Shown here in pieces: positions 33,374-42,663 of a DNA stretch of 64,000 bases (the first letter of the stretch is position 1; each line of letters opens with the position of its first letter). The position numbers were made by a program, and so were the translations under genes. The notes beneath the pieces were generated by a model. It was not told the DNA's origin. It did not search any database and saw nothing but the letters and a program-made list of their open reading frames with translations. The stretch is from Mycobacterium simulans. Its GTDB lineage: Bacteria > Actinomycetota > Actinomycetes > Mycobacteriales > Mycobacteriaceae. The stretch is from assembly GCF_900232995.1 (NCBI RefSeq), contig NZ_OCVX01000003.1, positions 1,338,027 through 1,402,026 of the forward strand. The letters are read 5' to 3'.

Positions 33374-34429
33374 ATGCCGCCCCTACACACCGGCACCGGT
33401 GACATCCGGGGCGACAAATATCTCAGCGCCATGACGGGCGCCCTGCGCTGGGGCCGATTGCCATGTGCCGGCGAAACCCCGGTCGTGACGCTAAACAGCG
33501 GCCAGACCATCACCGTCGACACGGTCAGCCACGAAGGACTGCTGGACGACCAGGGCGCCGATCCCGTCACGTTCTTCGGCGAATACGGCATCGCGCACAA
33601 CGAAATCCTCGATGACGTGCGCGAACTCGCCGGTGCATCGTTGGTACGCAACGGCGACGACGGGCCACACGTGGTCCTCGGGCCGATTAGCATCGCCGGC
33701 GCTCGCCCTGGAGATGTGTTGTGCGTGGAGCAACTCGGGCTCACCCGTCGCGTCGACTACGGCATCATCAGCAACCGCCACGGCCTGGGTGTGCTGGCCG
33801 GCGAAATGCCCGAATCCTCGGATTTGGTTTGCGTCCTGGGTCGTGTCGGCGCCGACGAGCGCGCCCACATCGCGCTGGCGACCGGGCGTCAGCTGCGGTT
33901 CGACCTGAGACTGCAACTGGGCCTGGTGGGGGTCACACCCGGTGACGGATGCGCGCGGTCGTCGACCCCACCCGGGGACTACGGGGGCAACCTCGACATC
34001 CGCTACCTGGGCGTGGGCAGTGCGCTGTTGCTGCCCGTGCAGGTGCCGGACGCCGGGTTGTATCTGGGTGACCCGCACTTCGCGCAGGGCAACGGGGAGG
34101 TCGCCCTCACCGCGTTGGAAGCGCCGCTGCGGGCGGACCTTCGGGTGACGGTGCTGTCCGATCGTGATGCGCGTCGGCTCGCGCAGGTGTTGGCCTCGCC
34201 GTGGGCGCAGACGTCGACGCACACCATCCTGGTGGGTCTGGGCGGGACCCTCGACGAAGCCATGCGGGATGGTGTGCGGCGCGCGCTGGCGTACGTGTGT
34301 GAGGTGACCGGTGCAGACCGCGCGTCGGCGTTGGCGTTCTTGTCGGCGTCCGCCGACTTCGAGGTGTCGCAGGCGGTCAATGGCGTTGTCGGGGTGCATT
34401 GCCTGCTGCGGACGTCAGATCTGCGCTAG
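33374..34429 (+). CDS. Acetamidase/formamidase family protein (FmdA/AmdA)
   Basis: A 351-residue beta-rich amidohydrolase of the FmdA_AmdA family, which releases ammonia from formamide or acetamide. Family features are ETPVVTLNSGQTITVDTVSHEG near the start, the GPISIAGARPGDVLCVE strand, GDYGGNLDIRYL and YLGDPHFAQGNGEV. ATG 33374 lies nine bases past accD4; a GTG at 33371 is in frame. It is not part of the mycolate pathway, so its place at the end of the fadD32-pks13-accD4 operon is odd. In M. tuberculosis H37Rv a transposase (Rv3798) lies here instead. Confidence 0.85.
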   Translation: MPPLHTGTGDIRGDKYLSAMTGALRWGRLPCAGETPVVTLNSGQTITVDTVSHEGLLDDQGADPVTFFGEYGIAHNEILDDVRELAGASLVRNGDDGPHVVLGPISIAGARPGDVLCVEQLGLTRRVDYGIISNRHGLGVLAGEMPESSDLVCVLGRVGADERAHIALATGRQLRFDLRLQLGLVGVTPGDGCARSSTPPGDYGGNLDIRYLGVGSALLLPVQVPDAGLYLGDPHFAQGNGEVALTALEAPLRADLRVTVLSDRDARRLAQVLASPWAQTSTHTILVGLGGTLDEAMRDGVRRALAYVCEVTGADRASALAFLSASADFEVSQAVNGVVGVHCLLRTSDLR

Positions 34430-34438
34430 CTTTCTCCG

Positions 34439-34498
34439 GCGAGCAGACGCAAAAGCGCCCTGGAACGGGCATTCCAGGGCGCTTTTGCGTCTGCTCGC
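34439..34498. terminator. 27-bp perfect hairpin in a convergent gap
   Basis: The two 27-base arms (34439-34465 and 34472-34498) are exact complements around the loop CGGGCA. It sits 9 bases after the formamidase stop and 26 before the end of fadE35, so it can terminate both transcripts. The outer arm GAGCAGACGCAAAAGC is the same as in the palindrome at 58960-59017. Confidence 0.85.
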
Positions 34499-34524
34499 GA
34501 GGGGGGAGGTGCCCCCTGCTCGCG

Positions 34525-36306
34525 CTACAAACTGAGCGCCCCATCGACCAGTTCGTCGAAACGGTCGAGCGCGTCGTCGGAGTCGGCGTCGATGCCGCGC
34601 AGCGGCCCGCGATCGGCGAGATAGCGCTGTACATAGAGCCGAGCCACGAGTGCCTTGCGGTCGGTGCCGCGGGTCTGGCGCTCCCATGCGGCTTGCTCGG
34701 TGAGCAATGCACCGGCATATACATCGCCCATGAACTGCGCGAGCGGGAATAGGCGTGCCTCGGCCACTTCGCGGTCGAGTTTGGTCCAGGCGGTAATCGT
34801 CGCGTCGAGGTCCTCGATGCGCTCGGCCACCAGGCGTGTGGTTTGGTCATCGTCGGAAACCGACACCGCGTCGCGCAACCGCGCCAGCAACGTCTCGTGA
34901 GCGCGAGTCTGGTCGATGCCGCGGCGCACGTCGAGGCACAGGATGTTGTCCGGACCCTCCCAGATGGTGTTGACCTGCGCATCGCGCAAAAGCCTTGCCA
35001 CCGGCCAGGTTTCGATGTAGCCGTTACCGCCGTGGATCTCGATCGCGTCGGACGCCATGGTGATCCCGAGCCGGCAGACCTTGAGCTTGGTGACCGGCAC
35101 CGCGATGCGCTGCCGCATGCCGCGAGGCTGACGGTGGTTGGTGGCTCCGGTGCCGTCGAACACCAGCGCGAGTGCGGCTTCGACGTCGACGATCATCTCG
35201 GCAAGCTTGCGGCGCATCAGCGGTTTGTCGATCAGCGCGCCGCCGAACGCCCGGCGCGCCCGGGCGTAGCACAGTGATTCGACCAGGGCGCGGCGCGCGT
35301 TGCCCAGCGCGAACAACGCAATGCCGAGCCGCGCCGCGTTAGTCAGCTCCATCATGCGGGCCAAACCCTTGCCGTCGGACGGGCCCGTTTGCGAGTCTGG
35401 GCCGCTAGGCTCACCGGACAGCAGAAAGGCCTCGGCGTCGACGAATTCGATCTCGCCGGAAGCGACCGAGCGGGTACCGAGCTTGTCCTTGAGGCGACGG
35501 ATTCGCACCCCGTTGCGCGAGCCGTCCCGGCGCGTGCGCAGCACCAGAAAAGTTGCAACGCCACGCGTCGAGTCGGGAGCGTCCTCGGGTTTGGCCAGCA
35601 CGACGAATGCCTCCCCGGCACAGTTGGACGCAAACCACTTGAAGCCGTTCAACTGCCACGCGTCCCCGCTGTGTCGAGCGGTGGTCTCGAGCGCGCCCAG
35701 GTCTGAGCCGCCGGTCCGCTCGGTCAGCAGCTGTGCCGTTTCGCCCGCCCACTCCCCGGATTCGAACTTGGCCAGGACGTGATCCCGCACGTCGGCCGGC
35801 GCGTAGGCGGCCACCAGCGACTGGACCATGCCGCCGCCGGTGCCCAACGCGCAGCCCATCCCAATATCGGCCTGGTCAAGCAGGTAGTTGGACGCGAACA
35901 TCGCCAGTGACGAACTCACGGAGGCCTGCCGCGCCTCGTCGCGCAACGCCTTCTGGGCATCCAGAACCGCGCGTTTGGACTGGGTGAACGAGGGCGGCAT
36001 GACGACCTTGCTGACGTCGTGTCCCCACCGGTCGTATCGCTCGAGCCGCGGAGGGTTGCGGTCGGTCTCCTCGGCCCAGCGCGCCACCGGGCCGCCCATC
36101 AGCTCACCAATGCGGATCAGATGGGGCTCCACGACCGACAGCTCGTCAGGCTTCAGGTAATACGCGAGGGTGGACTGCAAAGTGGGGTCGGTGAGGTACC
36201 AATTGAGACCCACTGCACCGCAATAATTTTCGGTGCGGTAGCGCTCGGCTTTCTCGGGAGTAGAGAAGGGCAGCCGGTCCACGGCCTCTGAGTCGTAGTC
36301 GCTCAT
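34525..36306 (-). CDS. fadE35: Acyl-CoA dehydrogenase FadE35 (AidB-like)
   Basis: A 593-residue flavin-dependent acyl-CoA dehydrogenase of the longer AidB-type class. ETAQLLTERTGGSDLGALET is the FAD-binding beta-domain segment, GFKWFASNCAGEA follows, and the C-domain has YARARRAFG, AIEIHGGNGYIE and TIWEGPDNILCLD. It probably oxidises an acyl-CoA in fatty-acid metabolism or guards DNA as AidB does in E. coli; substrate unknown. It is convergent with the formamidase gene. Orthologue of Rv3797. Confidence 0.92.
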   Translation of the reverse strand: MSDYDSEAVDRLPFSTPEKAERYRTENYCGAVGLNWYLTDPTLQSTLAYYLKPDELSVVEPHLIRIGELMGGPVARWAEETDRNPPRLERYDRWGHDVSKVVMPPSFTQSKRAVLDAQKALRDEARQASVSSSLAMFASNYLLDQADIGMGCALGTGGGMVQSLVAAYAPADVRDHVLAKFESGEWAGETAQLLTERTGGSDLGALETTARHSGDAWQLNGFKWFASNCAGEAFVVLAKPEDAPDSTRGVATFLVLRTRRDGSRNGVRIRRLKDKLGTRSVASGEIEFVDAEAFLLSGEPSGPDSQTGPSDGKGLARMMELTNAARLGIALFALGNARRALVESLCYARARRAFGGALIDKPLMRRKLAEMIVDVEAALALVFDGTGATNHRQPRGMRQRIAVPVTKLKVCRLGITMASDAIEIHGGNGYIETWPVARLLRDAQVNTIWEGPDNILCLDVRRGIDQTRAHETLLARLRDAVSVSDDDQTTRLVAERIEDLDATITAWTKLDREVAEARLFPLAQFMGDVYAGALLTEQAAWERQTRGTDRKALVARLYVQRYLADRGPLRGIDADSDDALDRFDELVDGALSL

Positions 36307-36330
36307 TCCGCGACCGTATTACAAACGCGG

Positions 36331-36849
36331 CTACACCGGGACCACAAATTCGGAGGTGTAGACCTCGGCCGGATCTTGGGAATGCTCATTCGGGCGCTGG
36401 ATTATCACCCACACGCCCGTCGTGCCCTGCCGAATACCGTCTTGAATGGTCACGGTTCCCCTGCCGGCCCCGTCCAGGTCCAGGCCCGTATAGGTGGTTC
36501 CCGGAGCCCCCGGACCGCAGGTAGCCGACGACGGCCGTGGTGCCTGGATCAGGCCGACGTCGTAGTGCATGCCCGGCTCGGCGGTGTTCACCAGATTCAC
36601 CTCCGCGACCACGCTGGAGCCGGCTGTGCGTATGACGACGGAGCCGACGGCTTGGGTAACGAATGGCACCTTCGGCGCAAAGTTGGTGCGGCTGAAATCG
36701 CAGTGCCGCTGAGTTGCCTGTAATGCGACCCTTGTGACGGCGTTCGAGCCGGGCGCAGCCGCTGCCGTATTCGCCCCAAATGTCGGCGCCGAGGAAGTCG
36801 CCAGAATGATTGCCGCCGCGGAAATCGCTAAGCCTGTCAGCGTGCGCAT
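36331..36849 (-). CDS. Secreted protein of unknown function
   Basis: A 172-residue protein with a clear signal peptide (LAISAAAIILATSSAPTFGANTAAAAPG, about residues 6-35). The mature part is about 135 residues, beta-rich by composition, with two cysteines (CDFSR and ATCGPG) that may pair. It ends FVVPV. I recognise no domain or function. It lies 24 bases upstream of fadE35 on the same strand. Confidence 0.75.
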   Translation of the reverse strand: MRTLTGLAISAAAIILATSSAPTFGANTAAAAPGSNAVTRVALQATQRHCDFSRTNFAPKVPFVTQAVGSVVIRTAGSSVVAEVNLVNTAEPGMHYDVGLIQAPRPSSATCGPGAPGTTYTGLDLDGAGRGTVTIQDGIRQGTTGVWVIIQRPNEHSQDPAEVYTSEFVVPV

Positions 36850-36948
36850 TGCCCCACCGTCTTGTATTGGGTTTGCCCGACCCGAATTAGATGATTGACG
36901 CCAATTCGCGAATTTAAACCGGGCATTTCGAACCCGAATGAGACACGC

Positions 36949-37824
36949 TCAGTCGCGCGAGCCGGCCGGGGCGATGTGCTCGGCGAGCGCGTTGCCTACG
37001 GCAGCAGCGCCAATAGCGGTGGGGTGCAAGGGAACCGCAGGACCCTTTGCTACAAACCCTTCGGTGTACCGCTCGGCCGGCGGGGCGCACATGTCGTGGC
37101 CAACCGACAACGGTCTGGTGTCGAAGTAGTCGATCCCCTTGGCGGCGGCAAGCTGCCGTTGCCGGTTGTCGAGCTCGTTGAGCTTGCCCTGCAAGTAGTC
37201 GGAGTCATGCGGCAGCACCGGCTGGCCGGGAAAACAGCCACCCGATCGGATGACGATCCCGTAACTCACCAAGATGATTCGCGCGTGTGGCGCTTTGGCG
37301 TGGATCTGGTCGATCATCATCGCCCACACCGGGACTTGTGCGGCGATCTGGGTGGAGATCCGGTCGACGTCGCCGACCACGAACTTGGCGGTGCACGGCT
37401 TCGGATTGGGCAATTTGACCTCGCACGCCTGAGCGTCGGAAGCCAACCCGACGTCGTTGGCGCCGATGGTGATCGTGATCAGATCTGTCGTCGCGGCGAC
37501 CGCGTCGAGTTGGCGATCGATCAGGCCGCTTTGGGTCTGCTGTTGTCGACTGATGAGGTCCAGGGTGTTCGCGCCGCTGCAGGTGACGTCGACGAACCGG
37601 GTCGTCTTGATCCGTCGTGCCAGCACCGACGGGTAGTTATTGGTCGACTTGTTGCATCCGCGCGGTGCAGCCTGGTCCGGCACACCGGGGGCGGCGGCGA
37701 CGGAGTCGCCCATTGCGACGTATTCCAGCCGCTTTGTCGGGCCCGGGCTGGCCGCCGGGAAAGCGGCGCAGCCTGCAGCCGTCACACCTACTAGCGATGC
37801 GGCGGCAAGTCGCGTCCAGCCCAT
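36949..37824 (-). CDS. SGNH/GDSL-family lipoprotein esterase
   Basis: A 291-residue exported SGNH hydrolase. The lipobox GVTAAGC places the lipid anchor at Cys19. Catalytic blocks: Ser41 in AMGDSVAAAPG (block I), CSGAN (block II), TIGANDVG (block III) and PLHPTAIG with the catalytic His (block V). Six or more cysteines suggest disulfides. Such enzymes hydrolyse acyl or acetyl esters at the cell surface; the substrate is unknown. It is divergent from the next gene with only 26 bases between start codons. Confidence 0.88.
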   Translation of the reverse strand: MGWTRLAAASLVGVTAAGCAAFPAASPGPTKRLEYVAMGDSVAAAPGVPDQAAPRGCNKSTNNYPSVLARRIKTTRFVDVTCSGANTLDLISRQQQTQSGLIDRQLDAVAATTDLITITIGANDVGLASDAQACEVKLPNPKPCTAKFVVGDVDRISTQIAAQVPVWAMMIDQIHAKAPHARIILVSYGIVIRSGGCFPGQPVLPHDSDYLQGKLNELDNRQRQLAAAKGIDYFDTRPLSVGHDMCAPPAERYTEGFVAKGPAVPLHPTAIGAAAVGNALAEHIAPAGSRD

Positions 37825-37850
37825 GCGTCATAGTGTGACAACCTAGCCGG

Positions 37851-39344
37851 ATGGCAAGCCAGTTCGGGTTATCGCGGCGCCGGTTCGGTGTCGTAGCGGG
37901 TGCGTTCGTGACAGCCGGGGCAGCGGGCGGCGTGGCCGGGTGTGGTTCACGCGACAACAAGCCAGCGACGCAGACGTCGGGAGCTTCCCCGGCAGCGTCG
38001 GATACCGAGGTGTCGGCGCAGTCGCTGGGCTACACCGTCAACGTGAACAAGCCAGGTGCGCCCGGGTACATCTTCTTCGTCTCCGGAATGACGGCCGCCA
38101 ATCCCGGCACCGCCAGCCGCCCCGCCATCCTCGTGGTTGCCGACAGGACCGGAAAGGTCGTCTGGCAGCGCCAAACGCCAGCTGGCCAAAGCGCCGGTAA
38201 CCTGCGGGTCCAGAGCTATCAAGGCAAACCGGTGCTCACCTGGTGGCAGGGCCTCAAACAAGGAAGCCACGGGCTTGGTGCCAGCTACATCGCCGATGCG
38301 CACTACAACCTGATCAGCACGTTGACACCCGGCGGAGATCTGGCGTCGGATGTCCACGAGTTCCGGCTCACCCCGGATGGGCACGCCTTGATCACCTCCT
38401 ACCAGGAGGTGACGACCGACCTGACGGCCATCGGTGGGCCCCGCGACGGAAAGATCTACAACTGCATCGCCTCGGTGGTGGACGTGGCGTCCAAAAAGAC
38501 GCTGTTCCAGTGGGACGCGCTGAGCCACGTGCCGGTCACCGACTCGCCGGAAAAGTACACCGCCGGGAAGGTGCTGGATCCCTACCACATGAACGCGATC
38601 TCGCAAGACCCCGCGGGCAATCTGGTGATCAGCATGCGTGCGCTTTCCACCGTGTTCAACGTCGATTCCCGCACCGGTGCCATCAACTGGCAACTCGGGG
38701 GAAAACATTCCACATTCGAGCTTGGTGATGGGGTCGACTTCGCCTATCAACATGACACAGAGATGCCCGACGCGAACACAGTGACATTGTTCGACAACCA
38801 CTTTGAAGGCGACTCGGGGCAAACGAGCGGCGGATCCGTGCCAACCAGCCTGAAATGGATCCACCTGGATTTTGCCGCCCGGCGGGCCACGCTCATCCGG
38901 GCGCAAACCCACCCCGACAAGCTCAGCACCGGCGCCATGGGCAATCTGCAACAGCTACCAGATGGCAATACCTTCTCGAGCTGGGGTACCGCCCTACATA
39001 TCGCCGAGTTCACCGCAAGCGGCGAGATGGTCTACGACGCCACCCTGACCGGCGGCACCTATCGGGCGTTTCTCAACGACTGGGCCGGCGATCCGATCGA
39101 ACCACCGCAACTGATTTTCACCGACGACGCCGCACACGCGGTCTGGAACGGGGCCACCGCGGTGCGGCAGTGGCGGCTGCTGCATGGGCCCGAAAGTAAT
39201 GCCATGACAACGCTTTCCACCGTCGACTGGGCGGGATACGACACCCCGATACCGCTGACCGGAAGCAAGGACGGCTACTACCAACTTCAGGGGCTGGACG
39301 CCGCCGGCACCGTCATTAACCAATCGGCGCCCATCACGCGTTAG
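37851..39344 (+). CDS. Tat-exported lipoprotein, arylsulfotransferase (ASST)-like beta-propeller (Rv3796-region)
   Basis: A 497-residue protein. The twin-arginine signal SRRRFGVV (residues 8-15) and lipobox GVAGC (Cys31) indicate a folded, lipid-anchored export. The mature part has repeated beta-propeller strands; DVHEFRLTPDGHALITSYQ, DPYHMNAISQDPAGNLVISMR and NLQQLPDGNTFSSWG fit the Arylsulfotran_2 family, whose members resemble bacterial ASST. The catalytic His of ASST is not secure here. Position before embB matches Rv3796. Function unknown; sulfotransfer is an inference. Confidence 0.72.
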   Translation: MASQFGLSRRRFGVVAGAFVTAGAAGGVAGCGSRDNKPATQTSGASPAASDTEVSAQSLGYTVNVNKPGAPGYIFFVSGMTAANPGTASRPAILVVADRTGKVVWQRQTPAGQSAGNLRVQSYQGKPVLTWWQGLKQGSHGLGASYIADAHYNLISTLTPGGDLASDVHEFRLTPDGHALITSYQEVTTDLTAIGGPRDGKIYNCIASVVDVASKKTLFQWDALSHVPVTDSPEKYTAGKVLDPYHMNAISQDPAGNLVISMRALSTVFNVDSRTGAINWQLGGKHSTFELGDGVDFAYQHDTEMPDANTVTLFDNHFEGDSGQTSGGSVPTSLKWIHLDFAARRATLIRAQTHPDKLSTGAMGNLQQLPDGNTFSSWGTALHIAEFTASGEMVYDATLTGGTYRAFLNDWAGDPIEPPQLIFTDDAAHAVWNGATAVRQWRLLHGPESNAMTTLSTVDWAGYDTPIPLTGSKDGYYQLQGLDAAGTVINQSAPITR

Positions 39345-39352
39345 CCCTAGTG

Positions 39353-39409
39353 CGAGTCTGCGACCAGCGCGCCCAGGACACCCGATTGGCCGCCTTGAGC
39401 GCAGACTCG
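39353..39409. terminator. Inverted repeat between convergent ASST-like gene and embB
   Basis: CGAGTCTGCG at 39353-39362 is complementary to CGCAGACTCG at 39400-39409, with flanking CTAGT/ATTAG partly extending the stem. It lies between two converging stops (39344 and 39424), so a shared terminator is likely. Confidence 0.55.
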
Positions 39410-39423
39410 ATTAGTCCCTGCGT

Positions 39424-42400
39424 CTAGGGTCCGATCCGGATCTTGCCGGGTGACCACAGGCCGCTGCGGGTAGCGGTGGCGAATTGGAGCGGGGCGGCCT
39501 CCGCCTTCTCAAGGGTGTCGAACTTGCGCAGCGACCCCCAGTCGCGGGCCCAGTCACGCGACAGATAGGTGGCCATCACGTGGGCCCGCAACAGCAGGTC
39601 TGTGATGCCGAGCAGGCCGCCGTTGGTGCCGTCCTCCCACGTGTCGGTGTCCAGCTTCTTGGCCGAATAGTCCGGTGTGATACGGAATTTCGGGATCTCG
39701 GTGACGCCGTTTACGTGCAGCATCGGCTGCTGGCACGGGAAGGCCAGCCCGACGGCCCAGTCCAGCAGCACCGGCTGCGTCGAGCCGACGTACTCCTGTA
39801 GCGAGCGCAGGTCCGGCACCCGCGGCGGGGTTATCGCGATCCAGTCTTCCGGTGTCAAAGACAAGTCCTCGGCCACCACCCGGACCGCGACGGCATCCGA
39901 CGGCATCTTGTCTCGGGCAAAGCGCAGGTTGCGCCACGCCTTGGGCTGCTCCCCATACAGGTCATCGGGCACCATCCGTCCGGCCGGCACCAAGTCGCCG
40001 CCGGGCCCGGGTTTGGCGTACTCCAGAACCACAGTCTGGCCAGGGGTGTAGCGGTGCAGCACGCTGTTGCCGGCGATCTTGCCAGCCGCGGTGATCACCA
40101 ACAGCGGATGCCCGTCGTCGGCCTTGGGCAGCTGATACCACGCCGACATGAGCCTGCTCTGCTGTTGCGCGCCGGTGGTGTAGGTGCCGGCCAACGGAAC
40201 TCGTGCGGGATCAAGCTGGTACGGCAGCGGCACCGTGGACCCATTGACGCCCGGCGTCGTGAGCTTGGTCGGCGCGTCCCAGTCGTAGTCGGTGCCGGGC
40301 TGGTTGGGCTTCATCACGATCGCCTCGGCGACGGTGTGTTCCGGTACGCCGTTGGGTGTGAAGCCCACCGGGTTAACGCCACCCAGCGGTCCCAGCGGAC
40401 CGTAGTCGCCGGGCAGGGGTGTCATGAAACCCGAGTTGGGGTCGGGTTCGACGAGCACGTCGTCGGCCAGTCCGCAGCCGCCGGTAAACGCTCGCAGGTT
40501 GGACCAGCCGTTGGAGTAGGTGGGGTACTGTCGCACGATCCCAATCCCCATCGACGCGACGAACACCAGCGCCATAAAGCCGGCCGCGAGGGGGACGGGA
40601 GCCGTCGTCAGTGCGCGGGTGAGGCGGCCTTCGCCGCTGCCCCGAGGCGCGAAATGCAACCACGCCGCATAGACCGCGGCGATCGCGAACAGAACGAAAA
40701 ATATTGTGCTGACCGTTATTCCAGCGATCTTCGGCATGCTGCTGTTGAACGGCACGCCGTAGCTGGAGACATACCACCATCCGTTGGTGGTGGCAAAGCA
40801 CAACGCCAGCATGAAGAACAGCGCCGCCAGGAACGCCATCCGGTTGCGCGACCAGCGCAACACCGATGGCGATACCAATACCGTCGTAAGCGCGGCCATC
40901 GCAGCCCCCACAGCGGCGAACAGCCCGAAGTGGTGCACCCACTTGGTGGGGGTGAACATCAGGAAGAACATGGTGGCGAATATGACGCCCATCAGCCGCC
41001 ACGCCGGCCCGCGGGCCACACCGGGAATTCGCTTGCGCCGCAACATGATAAACATCGCCGTAAACAGACACAGCGCGGTGATCAGGAAGCCGAACCGGCG
41101 CGACAGCGAACCGTCGACGGTAGGCAGGATGAGGTAGTAGTAGCGCAGGTTCTCCGTGTACCACGCCTGGCTGGGCCCGATCTTGGTGCGAATCCTGGTG
41201 GCTTCCAACACCGTTGACAGAGTCTGGTCGGCGAACACCACGGTGAGGATTACGGTGCCGGCGGCCAGCATCGGCGACACCAACGGCAACGTGCCGACCA
41301 GGCGATGACGGCGCACCAAAATCCGCAGGATCGGACGGCCACCGGCGACCAACGCGGCCACCGCGATCAGGCCGGTGGGCTGAACGCCCAGCGTGAACGC
41401 GGCGGTCACGACCGCCAGGGCAGCCGGCGTCAACCGGCTGTACCGCATCGAACGTTCGATCAGCACATAAGTGACGAGCGAGCCGAGCGCGATGATGCCC
41501 TCAGGACGAAGGCCGTTGTTGAACGGCATCCACGCGGTCAGCAGGACCATGCCCGCCGCCCAATTCGCGGCCGTGCTCGAGGCCACGGCCGGCCCCAGCC
41601 GCGGCAGCACCTCACGCGACAGCAACAGCCAGCACACCAGCCCGGCGACGAGGTCCGGCAACCGCATCCACAGGCTGTTGTCGCTGACATGGGTCATCAG
41701 GGCCAGCAGGTTGTAGTACCAGCCGAAGGGATCCTCCGGGCTGCCGAACCAGCGGAAGTAGTTGGACATGTAGCCGGCGTGGTCGGCAACCCGCGCCATG
41801 CCCAGGATGTAGCCGTCGTCGGAGGAGTTCGCGCCGATGATCTGCCAGAGCAGGAACCCGAATATGACCACGGTGTCGGCCAGGGTGAACGTGCGCCAGT
41901 TCGCCGGAATCCACCGGCGCATCCGGTGGCCGTCCAGCTGGTCGAGGCGCCACAGCGCGATCAGCGCGACGACAGTGGCAACGATCGCACCGATCATCGC
42001 CAGCAGCTTCAGGGTCGTTGGCGCGGTGGAAAACCGGGTGTCGATGGTCGCGGAAAGCTTGAGTCCGGGCGGGGCGGGACCGGTCAGGTCGGTGAATACC
42101 CCGACGATCTGCGGGCGCAGGTTCGGATCGGGGAAGCCGCTGCGCAACGGCTGGCCCGCCGGATCCTTCAATCCGACGAAGGTCGCGAAGGTTCCGGCGT
42201 GCGTCGAGGTGATCTCGATGCTTGAACATCCCGGCGCATTTGCGCCGCCGACCACCTGGTCCCGTGGCACGGACAGGATCACCACGTTGCGGTCGGTGAC
42301 ATCCACCCGCTGGGCGCTGACCACGACGAACAATGCGTTGAGGTTGGCGTCCTTGCCCTGCTTGGGTGCGGTGCCGAGGATTACCCCACCCGCCGGCGGC

Positions 42401-42663
42401 ATATCGCGCACCATGCCGCACGGCACGGTGGCGGTGAAGTCGACCGGCGTCAGCGAAATCAGCGGTGACGTAACGCTATTCAGCTGACCGTTTTGTGGCC
42501 AATTCAGCATCGCGGTGGTCTGCACGACGGGCAGCAGGGGTGTCGCGATCGACAAGACAAAGCCGATGAGGCCGGCGATTGTCGCCACCCAGCGCATCAC
42601 CCGCATCTCGCGGTCCGTTTGGAGACCCGGGCTGCGCTGGCGTTCGGTGGTTGTGACGGTCAT
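39424..42663 (-). CDS. embB: Arabinosyltransferase EmbB
   Basis: A 1079-residue GT-C enzyme building branched arabinan from decaprenyl-phosphoryl-arabinose, and the main ethambutol target. It has about 15 membrane helices and a C-terminal carbohydrate-binding region from about residue 720. The catalytic acidic pair is in [14 protein letters not shown]. Met289 here aligns with Met306 of M. tuberculosis EmbB, so the common resistance codon is wild type. The N-terminus lacks the [19 protein letters not shown] extension of the H37Rv annotation. Its ATG overlaps the embA stop by four bases. Confidence 0.97.
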   Translation of the reverse strand: MTVTTTERQRSPGLQTDREMRVMRWVATIAGLIGFVLSIATPLLPVVQTTAMLNWPQNGQLNSVTSPLISLTPVDFTATVPCGMVRDMPPAGGVILGTAPKQGKDANLNALFVVVSAQRVDVTDRNVVILSVPRDQVVGGANAPGCSSIEITSTHAGTFATFVGLKDPAGQPLRSGFPDPNLRPQIVGVFTDLTGPAPPGLKLSATIDTRFSTAPTTLKLLAMIGAIVATVVALIALWRLDQLDGHRMRRWIPANWRTFTLADTVVIFGFLLWQIIGANSSDDGYILGMARVADHAGYMSNYFRWFGSPEDPFGWYYNLLALMTHVSDNSLWMRLPDLVAGLVCWLLLSREVLPRLGPAVASSTAANWAAGMVLLTAWMPFNNGLRPEGIIALGSLVTYVLIERSMRYSRLTPAALAVVTAAFTLGVQPTGLIAVAALVAGGRPILRILVRRHRLVGTLPLVSPMLAAGTVILTVVFADQTLSTVLEATRIRTKIGPSQAWYTENLRYYYLILPTVDGSLSRRFGFLITALCLFTAMFIMLRRKRIPGVARGPAWRLMGVIFATMFFLMFTPTKWVHHFGLFAAVGAAMAALTTVLVSPSVLRWSRNRMAFLAALFFMLALCFATTNGWWYVSSYGVPFNSSMPKIAGITVSTIFFVLFAIAAVYAAWLHFAPRGSGEGRLTRALTTAPVPLAAGFMALVFVASMGIGIVRQYPTYSNGWSNLRAFTGGCGLADDVLVEPDPNSGFMTPLPGDYGPLGPLGGVNPVGFTPNGVPEHTVAEAIVMKPNQPGTDYDWDAPTKLTTPGVNGSTVPLPYQLDPARVPLAGTYTTGAQQQSRLMSAWYQLPKADDGHPLLVITAAGKIAGNSVLHRYTPGQTVVLEYAKPGPGGDLVPAGRMVPDDLYGEQPKAWRNLRFARDKMPSDAVAVRVVAEDLSLTPEDWIAITPPRVPDLRSLQEYVGSTQPVLLDWAVGLAFPCQQPMLHVNGVTEIPKFRITPDYSAKKLDTDTWEDGTNGGLLGITDLLLRAHVMATYLSRDWARDWGSLRKFDTLEKAEAAPLQFATATRSGLWSPGKIRIGP

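Noticed and set aside
33365..34524. Insertion sequence as at Rv3798 in M. tuberculosis
   Set aside because: The place is taken by a formamidase-like gene; no transposase or flanking terminal repeats are visible.
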